Both the position numbers and the translations under genes were made by a program. The notes beneath the pieces were generated by a model. That model had not been told where the DNA came from. It saw only the letters and a list, made by a program, of their open reading frames with translations, and did not search any database. Positions 9,334 through 17,767 of a stretch of 64,000 nucleotides of DNA are shown piece after piece (position 1 is the first letter of the stretch; each line of letters opens with the position of its first letter). Source of the DNA: an uncultured Bacteroidota bacterium (GTDB lineage: Bacteria; Bacteroidota; Bacteroidia; Chitinophagales; Chitinophagaceae); the NCBI GenBank assembly GCA_903831575.1, contig CAIKYB010000040.1:124001-188000 (forward strand). The letters are read 5' to 3'.

Positions 9334-9365
9334 TTTGCCCGATGGCTTCAATTGCGGTATTTTTG
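9334..9365 (+). promoter_or_regulatory. Bacteroidota-type promoter of metG, probably leaderless
   Basis: TTTG at 9334-9337 and TATTTTTG at 9358-9365 are separated by 20 bp. Both elements and the spacing match the known Bacteroides/Flavobacterium consensus (TTTG, 19-21 bp, TAnnTTTG). The metG ATG begins 5 nt after the -7 element, so transcription should start at or next to the start codon. Confidence 0.65.
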
Positions 9366-9370
9366 CCGAG

Positions 9371-11500
9371 ATGACTACCCCAAAAAGATATTTAATAACT
9401 TCTGCGCTGCCTTACGCAAATGGTCCAAAACATATTGGCCATCTGGCTGGTGCGTATTTACCAGCAGATATTTATACCCGCTATTTGAGAGCACAGCAAC
9501 GTGATGTGGTTTTTGTATGTGGCAGTGACGAACATGGAGCAGCTATTACCATCCAGGCCATGAAGGAAAATACCACGCCGAAAGACATCGTAGATAAATA
9601 CCATGCGCTGCTGGAAAGTAATATGCATGATCTGGGCATATCATTTGATATTTATCATCGTACGTCTTCGCCTATTCATCATGAAACTGCTCAGGAGTTT
9701 TTCACCAAACTCAATAACCACGGCGATTTGGAAATTAAAGAATCAGAACAATACTTTGATGAATCTGCCAATACCTTCTTAGCCGATCGTTATATTATAG
9801 GTACTTGTCCCATTTGTAGTAATGATAATGCTTATGGTGATCAATGTGAAAAATGCGGCACATCCTTAAGCCCGGAACAATTAATTAATCCAAGAAGTAC
9901 ATTAAGCGGCAACGCACCTTCCAAGAAAAAAACAACCCATTGGTACCTGCCTTTGGATAAGCATGAAGATTTTCTACGTCAATGGATACTCGAAGGACAT
10001 AAAGACGATTGGAAAACAAATGTTTTAGGTCAATGTAAAAGCTGGATTGAAGCAGGTCTACAACCAAGGGCAGTTACAAGAGACTTGGATTGGGGTGTGA
10101 AAGTTCCTGTTGCTGAAGGTGAAGGCAAAGTGCTCTATGTATGGTTTGATGCACCAATCGGCTACATCAGCGCGACCAAACAATGGGCTATCAATAATAA
10201 TAAAGACTGGAAACCATATTGGGAAGATAAAGATACTAAGCTGGTTCATTTCATTGGTAAAGACAATATCGTTTTTCATTGTATTATTTTTCCTGTGATG
10301 CTCAAACTTCATGGGAATATTTTACCGGAGAATGTACCCAGCAATGAATTCATGAATCTTGAAGGAGATAAAATGAGTACAAGTCGTGGATGGAGCATCG
10401 AAATGGATGAATACATTACCGATTTTGTGAAGAAGGAAAATGGCGGTGATATGATGGTGGATGCCTTGCGATATTATTTAACAGCCATTGCGCCAGAAAC
10501 AAAAGACAGCGAATTTACATGGAAAGGTTTTCAGGACGCCTTAAATAGTGAGCTTGTTGCTGTTTTCGGAAATTTCGTAAACCGTGCTTTTGTATTGATG
10601 CATAAACTTTGCAATGGAAAAGTGCCCTCACTACATGCTACCATTATAGATGATGCTGATCGTAAATTAGTAGCAGATATTCAGGAAGCAAAAATTGCTA
10701 TTGAGAAAAATATCGAAAATTATAAATACCGTGATGCCTTATTTGAAGTCATTGACCTTGCCAGAAAAGGTAATAAATACATGCAGGATAAAGAGCCATG
10801 GATTGTTGCAAAACAAACAGGAGAAAATGGACTTCCTACAGTAGAAGCACAGCAAAAAATTGATAATTGTTTACATTATTGTCTGCAACTTACTGCAAAC
10901 ATGGCTGTTTTAATTAATCCTTTTCTTCCTTTCACTGCAAAGAAGATGTGCTACATGATGAAAGTGGTAGACAAAATGCTGAACTGGGAAAATGCTGGAA
11001 AAGTGAATTTATTAAGCGTTGGCTATTCTTTAAGAGCACCTGAATTATTATTCAGGAAATTAGAAGATATAGAAATAGGTGAACAGATTGAAAAATTAAA
11101 AAACAAAAGTAAAAAATTAATGGAAACAACTTTAAATACACAACCAGAAAATACTCCAGAAAAAGTAGAAGAGAAAAAAGCAACTATCCAATTTGATGAT
11201 TTCGCGAAAATAGACTTGAAAACAGGAACCATTATTGCTGCAGAAAAAGTTGAGAAAGCAGACAAATTGCTTAAGCTGGAAGTTGATCTTGGTTCCGAAC
11301 AAAGAACTATTGTTAGTGGTATTGCAATGCATTTTCAACCAGAAAATATCATCGGCCAAAAAGTTGTGGTTGTTACCAACCTTGCGCCAAGAAAGATGAG
11401 AGGAATAGAAAGTAATGGGATGATTTTAATGGCAGAAGATAAAGAAGGCAAATTGGTTTTTGTGAGCAGCGATGTAAACAATGGAAGTAATGTTAGTTAA
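9371..11500 (+). CDS. metG: Methionine--tRNA ligase with C-terminal tRNA-binding domain
   Basis: 709 residues from the ATG at 9371. I chose this start because the frame upstream of it contains the promoter and the family begins at MTTPKRYLITSALPYANG. The class I signature is HIGH (21-24) and the KMSKS loop is KMSTS (334-338). A zinc knuckle has Cys146, Cys149, Cys159 and Cys162. The anticodon-binding helical domain follows. A C-terminal EMAP/Trbp111-like OB fold starts with the segment DLKTGTIIAAEKVEKADKLL, so this is the long, dimerising form. The linker between the two is Lys/Glu-rich. The enzyme charges tRNA-Met in the cytoplasm. The next gene starts 5 bp downstream. Confidence 0.97.
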   Translation: MTTPKRYLITSALPYANGPKHIGHLAGAYLPADIYTRYLRAQQRDVVFVCGSDEHGAAITIQAMKENTTPKDIVDKYHALLESNMHDLGISFDIYHRTSSPIHHETAQEFFTKLNNHGDLEIKESEQYFDESANTFLADRYIIGTCPICSNDNAYGDQCEKCGTSLSPEQLINPRSTLSGNAPSKKKTTHWYLPLDKHEDFLRQWILEGHKDDWKTNVLGQCKSWIEAGLQPRAVTRDLDWGVKVPVAEGEGKVLYVWFDAPIGYISATKQWAINNNKDWKPYWEDKDTKLVHFIGKDNIVFHCIIFPVMLKLHGNILPENVPSNEFMNLEGDKMSTSRGWSIEMDEYITDFVKKENGGDMMVDALRYYLTAIAPETKDSEFTWKGFQDALNSELVAVFGNFVNRAFVLMHKLCNGKVPSLHATIIDDADRKLVADIQEAKIAIEKNIENYKYRDALFEVIDLARKGNKYMQDKEPWIVAKQTGENGLPTVEAQQKIDNCLHYCLQLTANMAVLINPFLPFTAKKMCYMMKVVDKMLNWENAGKVNLLSVGYSLRAPELLFRKLEDIEIGEQIEKLKNKSKKLMETTLNTQPENTPEKVEEKKATIQFDDFAKIDLKTGTIIAAEKVEKADKLLKLEVDLGSEQRTIVSGIAMHFQPENIIGQKVVVVTNLAPRKMRGIESNGMILMAEDKEGKLVFVSSDVNNGSNVS

Positions 11501-11505
11501 TTAAT

Positions 11506-12417
11506 ATGATTACAATTCCACCATACTTAAAAAAAGGCAGCACCATAGGAATCACTTGTCCTTCGGGATATATGCCTGCGGCTAATGCTGAAAGTTGTAT
11601 TCTTACATTGCAACAATGGGGTTACGAAGTGATGGTTGGAAAAACCTTGGGTAGTACCTCTAAAAATTATTTTAGTGCTCCTGATGAAGATAAAATAGAA
11701 GAGTTGCAGGCGATGCTTGACGATAAAAACATTCATGCAATTTTATTTGGAAGAGGGGGTTATGGCATGAGCCGAATTATTGATCAACTCGATTTTAAAA
11801 AATTTAAAAAAAATCCGAAGTGGCTGATTGGATTTAGTGATGTTACCTTAATGCATTCACATGTGTATGCTAATTATAACATTTCCAGTATCCATGGATC
11901 GATGGCCGCTGCATTCAATCTGAAAAATAATTCCCCTATTTGTGTTGATTCCATCAAAAATTGTATTACAGGAAAAAAAATAAAATACAGTTGTGTATCC
12001 CATCCTAATAACAAACAAGGAACTGTAACAGGTAAATTGGTAGGTGGGAACTTGGTATTACTTTCTACTGCAATTGGAACAACTTCAGCAATTGACACAA
12101 AAAATAAAATTCTTTTTATTGAAGATATTGGTGAATACCTGTATAGTGTTGACAGAATGCTGCAGCAGTTAAAAAGAAGTGGAAAGCTGAAAAACCTTGC
12201 TGGTCTTATTGTTGGAGGATTTACAGATATGAAAGACACTGATCGTCCTTTCGGAAAATCGATTGAAGATATCATCAGTGACGTTGTGGCAAACTACAAT
12301 TATCCTGTTTGCTTCAACTTCCCAATCAGTCATGGAAAAGAAAATGTCGCCGTAAAAATTGGTGTGGACTACGAATTAAAAATTACCAAAAATAAAACAA
12401 CTCTTAAAGAGCTTTAA
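11506..12417 (+). CDS. Muramoyltetrapeptide LD-carboxypeptidase (peptidase S66)
   Basis: 303 residues, typical S66 length. The likely Ser-Glu-His triad is Ser111 in GFSDVT, Glu206 in IEDIGEYLYSVDRML and His276 in ISHGKEN, by analogy with Pseudomonas LdcA. There is no signal peptide, which fits the cytoplasmic role of trimming the terminal D-Ala from recycled murein tetrapeptides. Some S66 members instead cleave antibiotic-peptide conjugates, so the exact substrate is inferred. It starts 5 bp after metG and is probably co-transcribed. It is convergent with the hydrolase gene, leaving a 1-bp gap. Confidence 0.88.
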   Translation: MITIPPYLKKGSTIGITCPSGYMPAANAESCILTLQQWGYEVMVGKTLGSTSKNYFSAPDEDKIEELQAMLDDKNIHAILFGRGGYGMSRIIDQLDFKKFKKNPKWLIGFSDVTLMHSHVYANYNISSIHGSMAAAFNLKNNSPICVDSIKNCITGKKIKYSCVSHPNNKQGTVTGKLVGGNLVLLSTAIGTTSAIDTKNKILFIEDIGEYLYSVDRMLQQLKRSGKLKNLAGLIVGGFTDMKDTDRPFGKSIEDIISDVVANYNYPVCFNFPISHGKENVAVKIGVDYELKITKNKTTLKEL

Positions 12418-12418
12418 A

Positions 12419-13243
12419 TTACTTCAGTAAAGAATCAATTAGGTTTTTATATTCTTTACTTTCTATTAAATTCTCTTCAGCATTTTTTTTAATCTCGTGG
12501 AAATCTTTTTTGTAATTGGATAATGTGTTCAAAGTATTGTTCACTTCTTTTGAAAAGGCATTGCATTTCAATTCACCATTATCGCCATAGATAACAGTTA
12601 TGGGAAAGTTGTCATCACTTTTCCAAACCGACCTGAAAAGATCAAACTTATTAGTTGACATCAGCTTCCATGGATAAACAAACGTATACTTATCCAGCAA
12701 TTTAGACACGCTGGGATATGGACACTCTAGAATAAGTCTTTTAATTTTTGTTGTAGAAGCATCAGCAGCTAATAGACAACCGAATGACTGACCATATAAA
12801 ATGATTTGCTCTGGGCGATACTGGCTTTCTGCCATTTTCTTAATTTGATAGGCCTGTTCATATAATTTGATTACGGAGAATTCGCCGCTGCTCTTTCCAA
12901 ATCCAGGATAGTCGGGCATCCACACTTCATAGCCGTTTTCAAGAAATGGTTTTGCATTTTTTGCATAATACGCTACATTTTCTTTACTTCCATGAAAATA
13001 AATGACAACGCCTTTTCGAAAGCTGTCTGCGGGGAAAAATCGAATCAGATTAATCGTGTCTGTTTTACTAAAAGGAATACTTACTTCTTTAAATGGAGTA
13101 TCAAATTTGAAGATGTAATCCTGGTCAATTTTTTTCGGATGTAACCATATTTTATCTTGCAAATAATACAATGCGATACCAACACCACAATAAATAATGA
13201 TGATAACTTTTAACCAGCGAAATATTTTTCTTCTTGTAGACAT
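12419..13243 (-). CDS. Membrane-anchored alpha/beta hydrolase
   Basis: 274 residues. One N-terminal membrane segment (about 10-28) is followed by an alpha/beta hydrolase fold with the nucleophile elbow GQSFG (Ser153). The oxyanion-side segment IYFHGSKENV and the motif PDYPGFGKSSG match the BEM46/ABHD13-like group of serine hydrolases. The substrate is unknown. It is the third gene of a tight group with rhodanese (30-bp gap) and kup. Nothing in the sequence links it to potassium transport, so I read this as simple co-transcription. Confidence 0.8.
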   Translation of the reverse strand: MSTRRKIFRWLKVIIIIYCGVGIALYYLQDKIWLHPKKIDQDYIFKFDTPFKEVSIPFSKTDTINLIRFFPADSFRKGVVIYFHGSKENVAYYAKNAKPFLENGYEVWMPDYPGFGKSSGEFSVIKLYEQAYQIKKMAESQYRPEQIILYGQSFGCLLAADASTTKIKRLILECPYPSVSKLLDKYTFVYPWKLMSTNKFDLFRSVWKSDDNFPITVIYGDNGELKCNAFSKEVNNTLNTLSNYKKDFHEIKKNAEENLIESKEYKNLIDSLLK

Positions 13244-13273
13244 GGGTAGGAATTTATTGTATTGTAGTGCCGA

Positions 13274-13576
13274 TTAGACAACTATTGTTTTTTTCCAGGC
13301 ATCCATTCCGCCTTGTAGATTGATGAGGTGATTGAAACCGAATTTTTGCTGGAGTCTTTGTATGGCAATTTGACTTCTGATTCCTTTTTGACAATAGACC
13401 ACAATGGGTTTATTGTTTTCGAATTTTTCTTTTTGATCAAAAATGGCATGTAATGGAATTGATATTCCTCCAATATTAAAATTTTGATGTTCAAAAAGTT
13501 CGCGAACATCAATCAACATAATATCTTCTCCTTGAAGCAATTTGTTTTGTAATTCTGTGGGGCTGAAGGACTGCAT
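13274..13576 (-). CDS. Single-domain rhodanese-like protein
   Basis: 100 residues covering one rhodanese fold. The active-site loop is CQKGIRS with Cys62, and the entry strand is IMLIDVRELFEHQNFNIGG. This short GlpE/PspE-like form carries sulfur as a persulfide in the cytoplasm; the acceptor is unknown. There is no signal peptide. It starts 3 bp after the kup stop codon, so translation is likely coupled to kup. Confidence 0.88.
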   Translation of the reverse strand: MQSFSPTELQNKLLQGEDIMLIDVRELFEHQNFNIGGISIPLHAIFDQKEKFENNKPIVVYCQKGIRSQIAIQRLQQKFGFNHLINLQGGMDAWKKTIVV

Positions 13577-13579
13577 GAT

Positions 13580-15562
13580 TTAGTATTGATCTTCTTCATT
13601 ATCCCAAACACGATTCAACTTTAATTTACTTACCGGCGCCACCACTAATGGAAATTTTTCTACAGCAACATTGCTTTGTTCTAATCCAAAGCTTCTTTCC
13701 TCACTTATACTCAATTCTTTCAACCAGAAATACAAACGCATTACAATGTGTTCAAAAATGGGCAATTCATTATCCTGGCTCAGGAATTTTTCCATTACAA
13801 TAAATTGAAAATCGCCAACCATATTATTTCTTTGTTGACTTTCATAACGGCTGGTAATATTTACTTCTCTGTTTGCCACTAAATCTTCTACTACTTTTTT
13901 AAACATTAAATTTAATCTTGGCTGAATTCTGAAACCTAATCTGAATTCAACTCTTATAATGTCATTAGGAATGATATGCTCTACAGAATACTCGCTGGTA
14001 TAGGGTTCATCTAACGTGTGTACATGTACGAACCAATAAATATCAGCGCGCTTTGGTTTGCCGCGAAGAATACTGTAAATAATTTTGTGCTCGATTTCCT
14101 TGGGGTTATTTGCACTGGTTAAATAAACAAGGTGCGTAGCACATTTTGGCACTGTAGTATCATTACTAAGCTCTTCAATTTTAGGAATGTATTCTTCTAC
14201 TCTTACAAATTCAACGTACCTGTTCTTTATTTTTCTAGCACGGAACCATACATACATTACCGTAAATAAACATCCTCCAATAATTAAGGTAACAAATCCT
14301 CCGTGAGGAAATTTATCAAGATTAGCAATCAAAAACGCTATTTCAATACCGATATACAAAATTAAAAACATCCAAATTAATATCGGAGTAACTCTTCTGG
14401 AAACTAAATAATTAGAAAATAAAATGGTGGTCGCCAGCATACATAGCGTAATGGCTAAACCATATGCAGCCTCCATTGCACCAGATGACCTGAAATATAG
14501 CACGATGGTACAACATCCTGCAAACAACAAAGAATTGATGCCAGGAATAAACAATTGTCCTTTGGCTTCAGTAGGATATTTTATTTTCATCTTTGGCCAC
14601 AGATTCAATCGAATGGCTTCACTGATTAATGTAAACGACCCACTTATTAAGGCCTGACTCGCAATAATGGCAGCTGCGGTAGCAATGATAATTCCCCACA
14701 ATAAAAACCAATCAGGCATAATGCCATAGAATGGATTTCTCATGTTCACCCCATTTGTAAACACTACCCCTTTATGATTTAAAAGCCATGCGCCTTGTCC
14801 AAGATAATTGAGAATTAAACAAGCTTTTACAAAAATCCAGGAGATTCGAATGTTCCCTCTTCCGCAATGCCCTAGATCACTGTACAATGCTTCAGCGCCC
14901 GTTGTACATAAAAAAACTGCTCCTAAAATCCAGAAGCCAGAAGGATAAACCGTCAATAACTTTATGGCGTAATAAGGATTAAATGCTTTTAAAACAGAGA
15001 AGTCAGCAGATATATGAGAAAGGCCAAGTAAAGCGAGCATCAGGAACCAAACAGACATAACAGGACCAAACATTTTACCTATTGAATTGGTTCCGAATTG
15101 TTGCATAAAAAACAAAACGGCTAAAATTGCAAGTACAATAATGATAATGGTGTTGTCTTGAATATCATTGAAAACTGGAATGTTTTTCAACCCCTCAATG
15201 GCAGAAGTAATAGAGATGGGCGGTGTAATCATACCATCAGCCAATAATGCAGCGCCGCCAAGCATTGCCGGTATTACCAACCATTTTTTTTGTCTTCTCA
15301 CTAATGTATACAATGAAAATATACCTCCTTCTCCTTTATTATCTGCCTGCAAGGTTAACAGTACATACTTTAGTGTAGTCTGCAACGTTAGTGTCCATAT
15401 GATACAGGATAGTCCGCCTACAATTAAGAGTTCTTCTATAGGTTTACCATTAATAATAGCACTAAATACATACAAAGGCGAGGTTCCAATGTCTCCATAA
15501 ATAATTCCTAATGCAATTAATAAACCAGCGGCAGATACCTTATTAAAATTGTGTTTTTCCAC
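13580..15562 (-). CDS. kup: Kup-type potassium transporter
   Basis: 660 residues beginning with GTG at 15562. The N-terminal sequence AAGLLIALGIIYGDIGTSPLYVF is the Kup/HAK/KT signature. Twelve or so membrane helices follow to about residue 450, then a ~200-residue cytoplasmic tail. The family imports K+ together with protons. The length is close to that of E. coli Kup (622). It heads a minus-strand group with rhodanese and a hydrolase. A TACATTTG element on the minus strand (15613-15620) lies about 50 bp upstream of the start and could be the -7 box; a TTTG at 15645-15648 is slightly too far (24 bp) for a perfect -33 match. Confidence 0.95.
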   Translation of the reverse strand: MEKHNFNKVSAAGLLIALGIIYGDIGTSPLYVFSAIINGKPIEELLIVGGLSCIIWTLTLQTTLKYVLLTLQADNKGEGGIFSLYTLVRRQKKWLVIPAMLGGAALLADGMITPPISITSAIEGLKNIPVFNDIQDNTIIIIVLAILAVLFFMQQFGTNSIGKMFGPVMSVWFLMLALLGLSHISADFSVLKAFNPYYAIKLLTVYPSGFWILGAVFLCTTGAEALYSDLGHCGRGNIRISWIFVKACLILNYLGQGAWLLNHKGVVFTNGVNMRNPFYGIMPDWFLLWGIIIATAAAIIASQALISGSFTLISEAIRLNLWPKMKIKYPTEAKGQLFIPGINSLLFAGCCTIVLYFRSSGAMEAAYGLAITLCMLATTILFSNYLVSRRVTPILIWMFLILYIGIEIAFLIANLDKFPHGGFVTLIIGGCLFTVMYVWFRARKIKNRYVEFVRVEEYIPKIEELSNDTTVPKCATHLVYLTSANNPKEIEHKIIYSILRGKPKRADIYWFVHVHTLDEPYTSEYSVEHIIPNDIIRVEFRLGFRIQPRLNLMFKKVVEDLVANREVNITSRYESQQRNNMVGDFQFIVMEKFLSQDNELPIFEHIVMRLYFWLKELSISEERSFGLEQSNVAVEKFPLVVAPVSKLKLNRVWDNEEDQY

Positions 15563-15704
15563 TAAACAGATTTTTCGGTGATTTTTTCAATCAAGAAATA
15601 AAAAGGACAGCACAAATGTAAAAGTAAAATGTTTATAAACTTGGCAAATCTGTTTAAAATATTATACTCCTACTCAATTTGATTTGGAAAGGATTTTATA
15701 ACAA

Positions 15705-15731
15705 GAGCCCCTTTCTTTTGAAAAGGGGCTC
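15705..15731 (-). terminator. Strong hairpin ending the dcw cluster after ftsZ
   Basis: A perfect 10-bp stem, GAGCCCCTTT / AAAGGGGCTC, with a 7-nt loop, 66 bp past the ftsZ stop. On the minus strand only a weak T-rich stretch follows (TTGTTAT), so it may be an imperfect intrinsic terminator or an mRNA 3'-end stabiliser. It lies between ftsZ and kup on the same strand. Confidence 0.65.
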
Positions 15732-15796
15732 CAAACAAACAATAATCACAAAACAAATGTTAATTCAATATTGGTATTTTAGTCTTTCGGTAAAAA

Positions 15797-17704
15797 TTAG
15801 TCTGGCTTTTTACCATCTAAAAAAGTATTGATCGTGCTTAATTCTATCTTATTGTCTTCAGTCGGTTTAACTGTATAATTACTATAGAATGTTTCAACAT
15901 CTGCAATCTGAACCGTCATGTCCATATTGCGGCGAAGGTAAGCTGGTACAGTTTCAAACTCATTGTTTGGATCGGCAGCATTTACATTGAACGATAAGTT
16001 ACGCAGTTTTGCTATCCTTTCCGTAGCCCGGCGCCTAAGTTCTTCTGTTTCGTCCTGCAAAGCGGGCTCCTCAACAGTAGAATTCATGATGGGCTGAATT
16101 TGTTGTACAAGCGACTCCTCCGCCGCTGTTGGGAAATCTTTAACGACCAACTGCATTTCAATAGCAGGTTCGTCTTCCTGATCTGAACTCTGCAATGGGT
16201 GTTGATCTTCAATAGAATTGGATTCAGAAGTAATTGGCCTTTCCTCTGCATAAATTTGCATTGGTTTAGCCAAATAGCTACCTGACGAAAGGTTGCTAGC
16301 ATTATTAAAGTCTTCAATAATTTTATTTTCAGTTGATGAAACATTTTTAGGTTCTGCTATTGGAAGGTCTTTCTTTGGTTCAGCAGATATTTCTTCAAAA
16401 GATAGTTTAGTAGTTGGGATTTGATCAAATGAAGAAGATATTTCAAAAAAAACTGACTCATCTGATTCTTCCTCAACAGCAAAACTTATAATAGGGTCAA
16501 CCTCATCATACTCCGCTATTGTAGGCATCATCGGATCAATCGTGGATGAATTTTCTGGGATATCTTTTACAAGAGTGGTTTCAATTTCAGCAACAGGCAA
16601 TGCTGTTTTCTTTGTGTCTAAAATAATCTCAGATGTAACGGGTATAGAGAATGCCGGTTCTTTAGGAATGTCTAATTCAAAAACAATCTTGTCTGTTTCT
16701 AAAGATTTTTCGATTTTTGAATGTTGAGAAAAAGGGTCTTTATGATTAAATCCTGTAGCAATAAGGGTTATACCAATGTTATTTCCCAAAGTATTGTCAT
16801 AGCCTAATCCTAAAATCACATCAGTATCTTCTCCTGCTTCTGATAATAAATGATTTTGTATCACTTCCACTTCGTCCATAGTAAATTCGTGTTCTCCTTC
16901 TGCACTATTAATATTAATTAAAATCCACTTCGCACCTCTGATTTCACTGTCATTTAACAATGGAGAGGTCAAGGCGTTTTCGATTGCTATCTGTGCTCTG
17001 TTTTCTCCTTCTGCAGTTGAACTTCCTAATATTGCCACGCCGCCTTCGCTCATTACGGTACAAACATCCGCGAAATCGACATTAATTTGACCGGTACTAT
17101 TAATGACATCTGTAATACATTTTGCAGCAGTTGCCAAAACATTATCCGCTCTGCCAAAAGCTTCTTTCATTTTTAAATTCCCAAACTGGTGACGAAGTTT
17201 ATCATTGCTTATTACCAATAAAGTATCTACATGATCTTTTAATTGATTAATACCCGCCTGTGCTTGAGCTAATCTTTTTTTGCCTTCATACGCAAATGGA
17301 GTTGTTACAATTCCTACCGTCAGAATGCCTAATTCTTTACAGATTTGAGCAATGATTGGTGCGCCACCAGTTCCTGTACCGCCACCCATGCCTGCTGTGA
17401 TGAAGGCCATCTTGGTATTCACTTCCAAAATACGCTTAATTTCTTCCAGACTTTCTTCAGTAGCCTGACGACCAATTGAAGGATTCGCTCCCGCACCCAA
17501 ACCTTGTGTAAGGGTTGGACCAAGCTGTATTTTATTAGGCACTTTACTCAATGCTATTGCTTGCGCATCTGTGTTGCAAATGATAAAATTCACCCCTTCA
17601 ATGTTTTGAGAAAACATGTGATTAACAGCATTGCTACCACCTCCACCTACACCAATTACTTTGATGATGGAGGATTGTTCTTTAGGTAAATCAAAATGAA
17701 TCAT
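15797..17704 (-). CDS. ftsZ: Cell division protein FtsZ
   Basis: 635 residues. The tubulin-like GTPase domain fills the first ~320 residues, with VIGVGGGGSNAVNHM near the N-terminus and the tubulin signature GGGTGTGG at 107-114. A long acidic linker follows, rich in Glu, Pro and Ser. Near residue 575 is VPAYLRRN, resembling the conserved FtsA-binding tail peptide of other FtsZs. Unlike in E. coli it is not terminal: about 50 more residues follow, ending NTFLDGKKPD. FtsZ polymerises into the division ring. It is last in the dcw cluster, 63 bp after ftsA. Confidence 0.98.
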   Translation of the reverse strand: MIHFDLPKEQSSIIKVIGVGGGGSNAVNHMFSQNIEGVNFIICNTDAQAIALSKVPNKIQLGPTLTQGLGAGANPSIGRQATEESLEEIKRILEVNTKMAFITAGMGGGTGTGGAPIIAQICKELGILTVGIVTTPFAYEGKKRLAQAQAGINQLKDHVDTLLVISNDKLRHQFGNLKMKEAFGRADNVLATAAKCITDVINSTGQINVDFADVCTVMSEGGVAILGSSTAEGENRAQIAIENALTSPLLNDSEIRGAKWILININSAEGEHEFTMDEVEVIQNHLLSEAGEDTDVILGLGYDNTLGNNIGITLIATGFNHKDPFSQHSKIEKSLETDKIVFELDIPKEPAFSIPVTSEIILDTKKTALPVAEIETTLVKDIPENSSTIDPMMPTIAEYDEVDPIISFAVEEESDESVFFEISSSFDQIPTTKLSFEEISAEPKKDLPIAEPKNVSSTENKIIEDFNNASNLSSGSYLAKPMQIYAEERPITSESNSIEDQHPLQSSDQEDEPAIEMQLVVKDFPTAAEESLVQQIQPIMNSTVEEPALQDETEELRRRATERIAKLRNLSFNVNAADPNNEFETVPAYLRRNMDMTVQIADVETFYSNYTVKPTEDNKIELSTINTFLDGKKPD

Positions 17705-17767
17705 ATTGTTAAAATTATGGGTTAGTATATGGGTTATTGTTAGTTCTTTTTATTATTCGTCCTGTAT

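Noticed and set aside
9320-9370. Longer metG reading frame starting at 9320
   Set aside because: The extra 17 residues contain the promoter elements and do not match the start of methionyl-tRNA synthetases.
12419-15562. Functional link between rhodanese, alpha/beta hydrolase and the potassium transporter
   Set aside because: Only tight spacing supports it; nothing in the proteins points to a common pathway.
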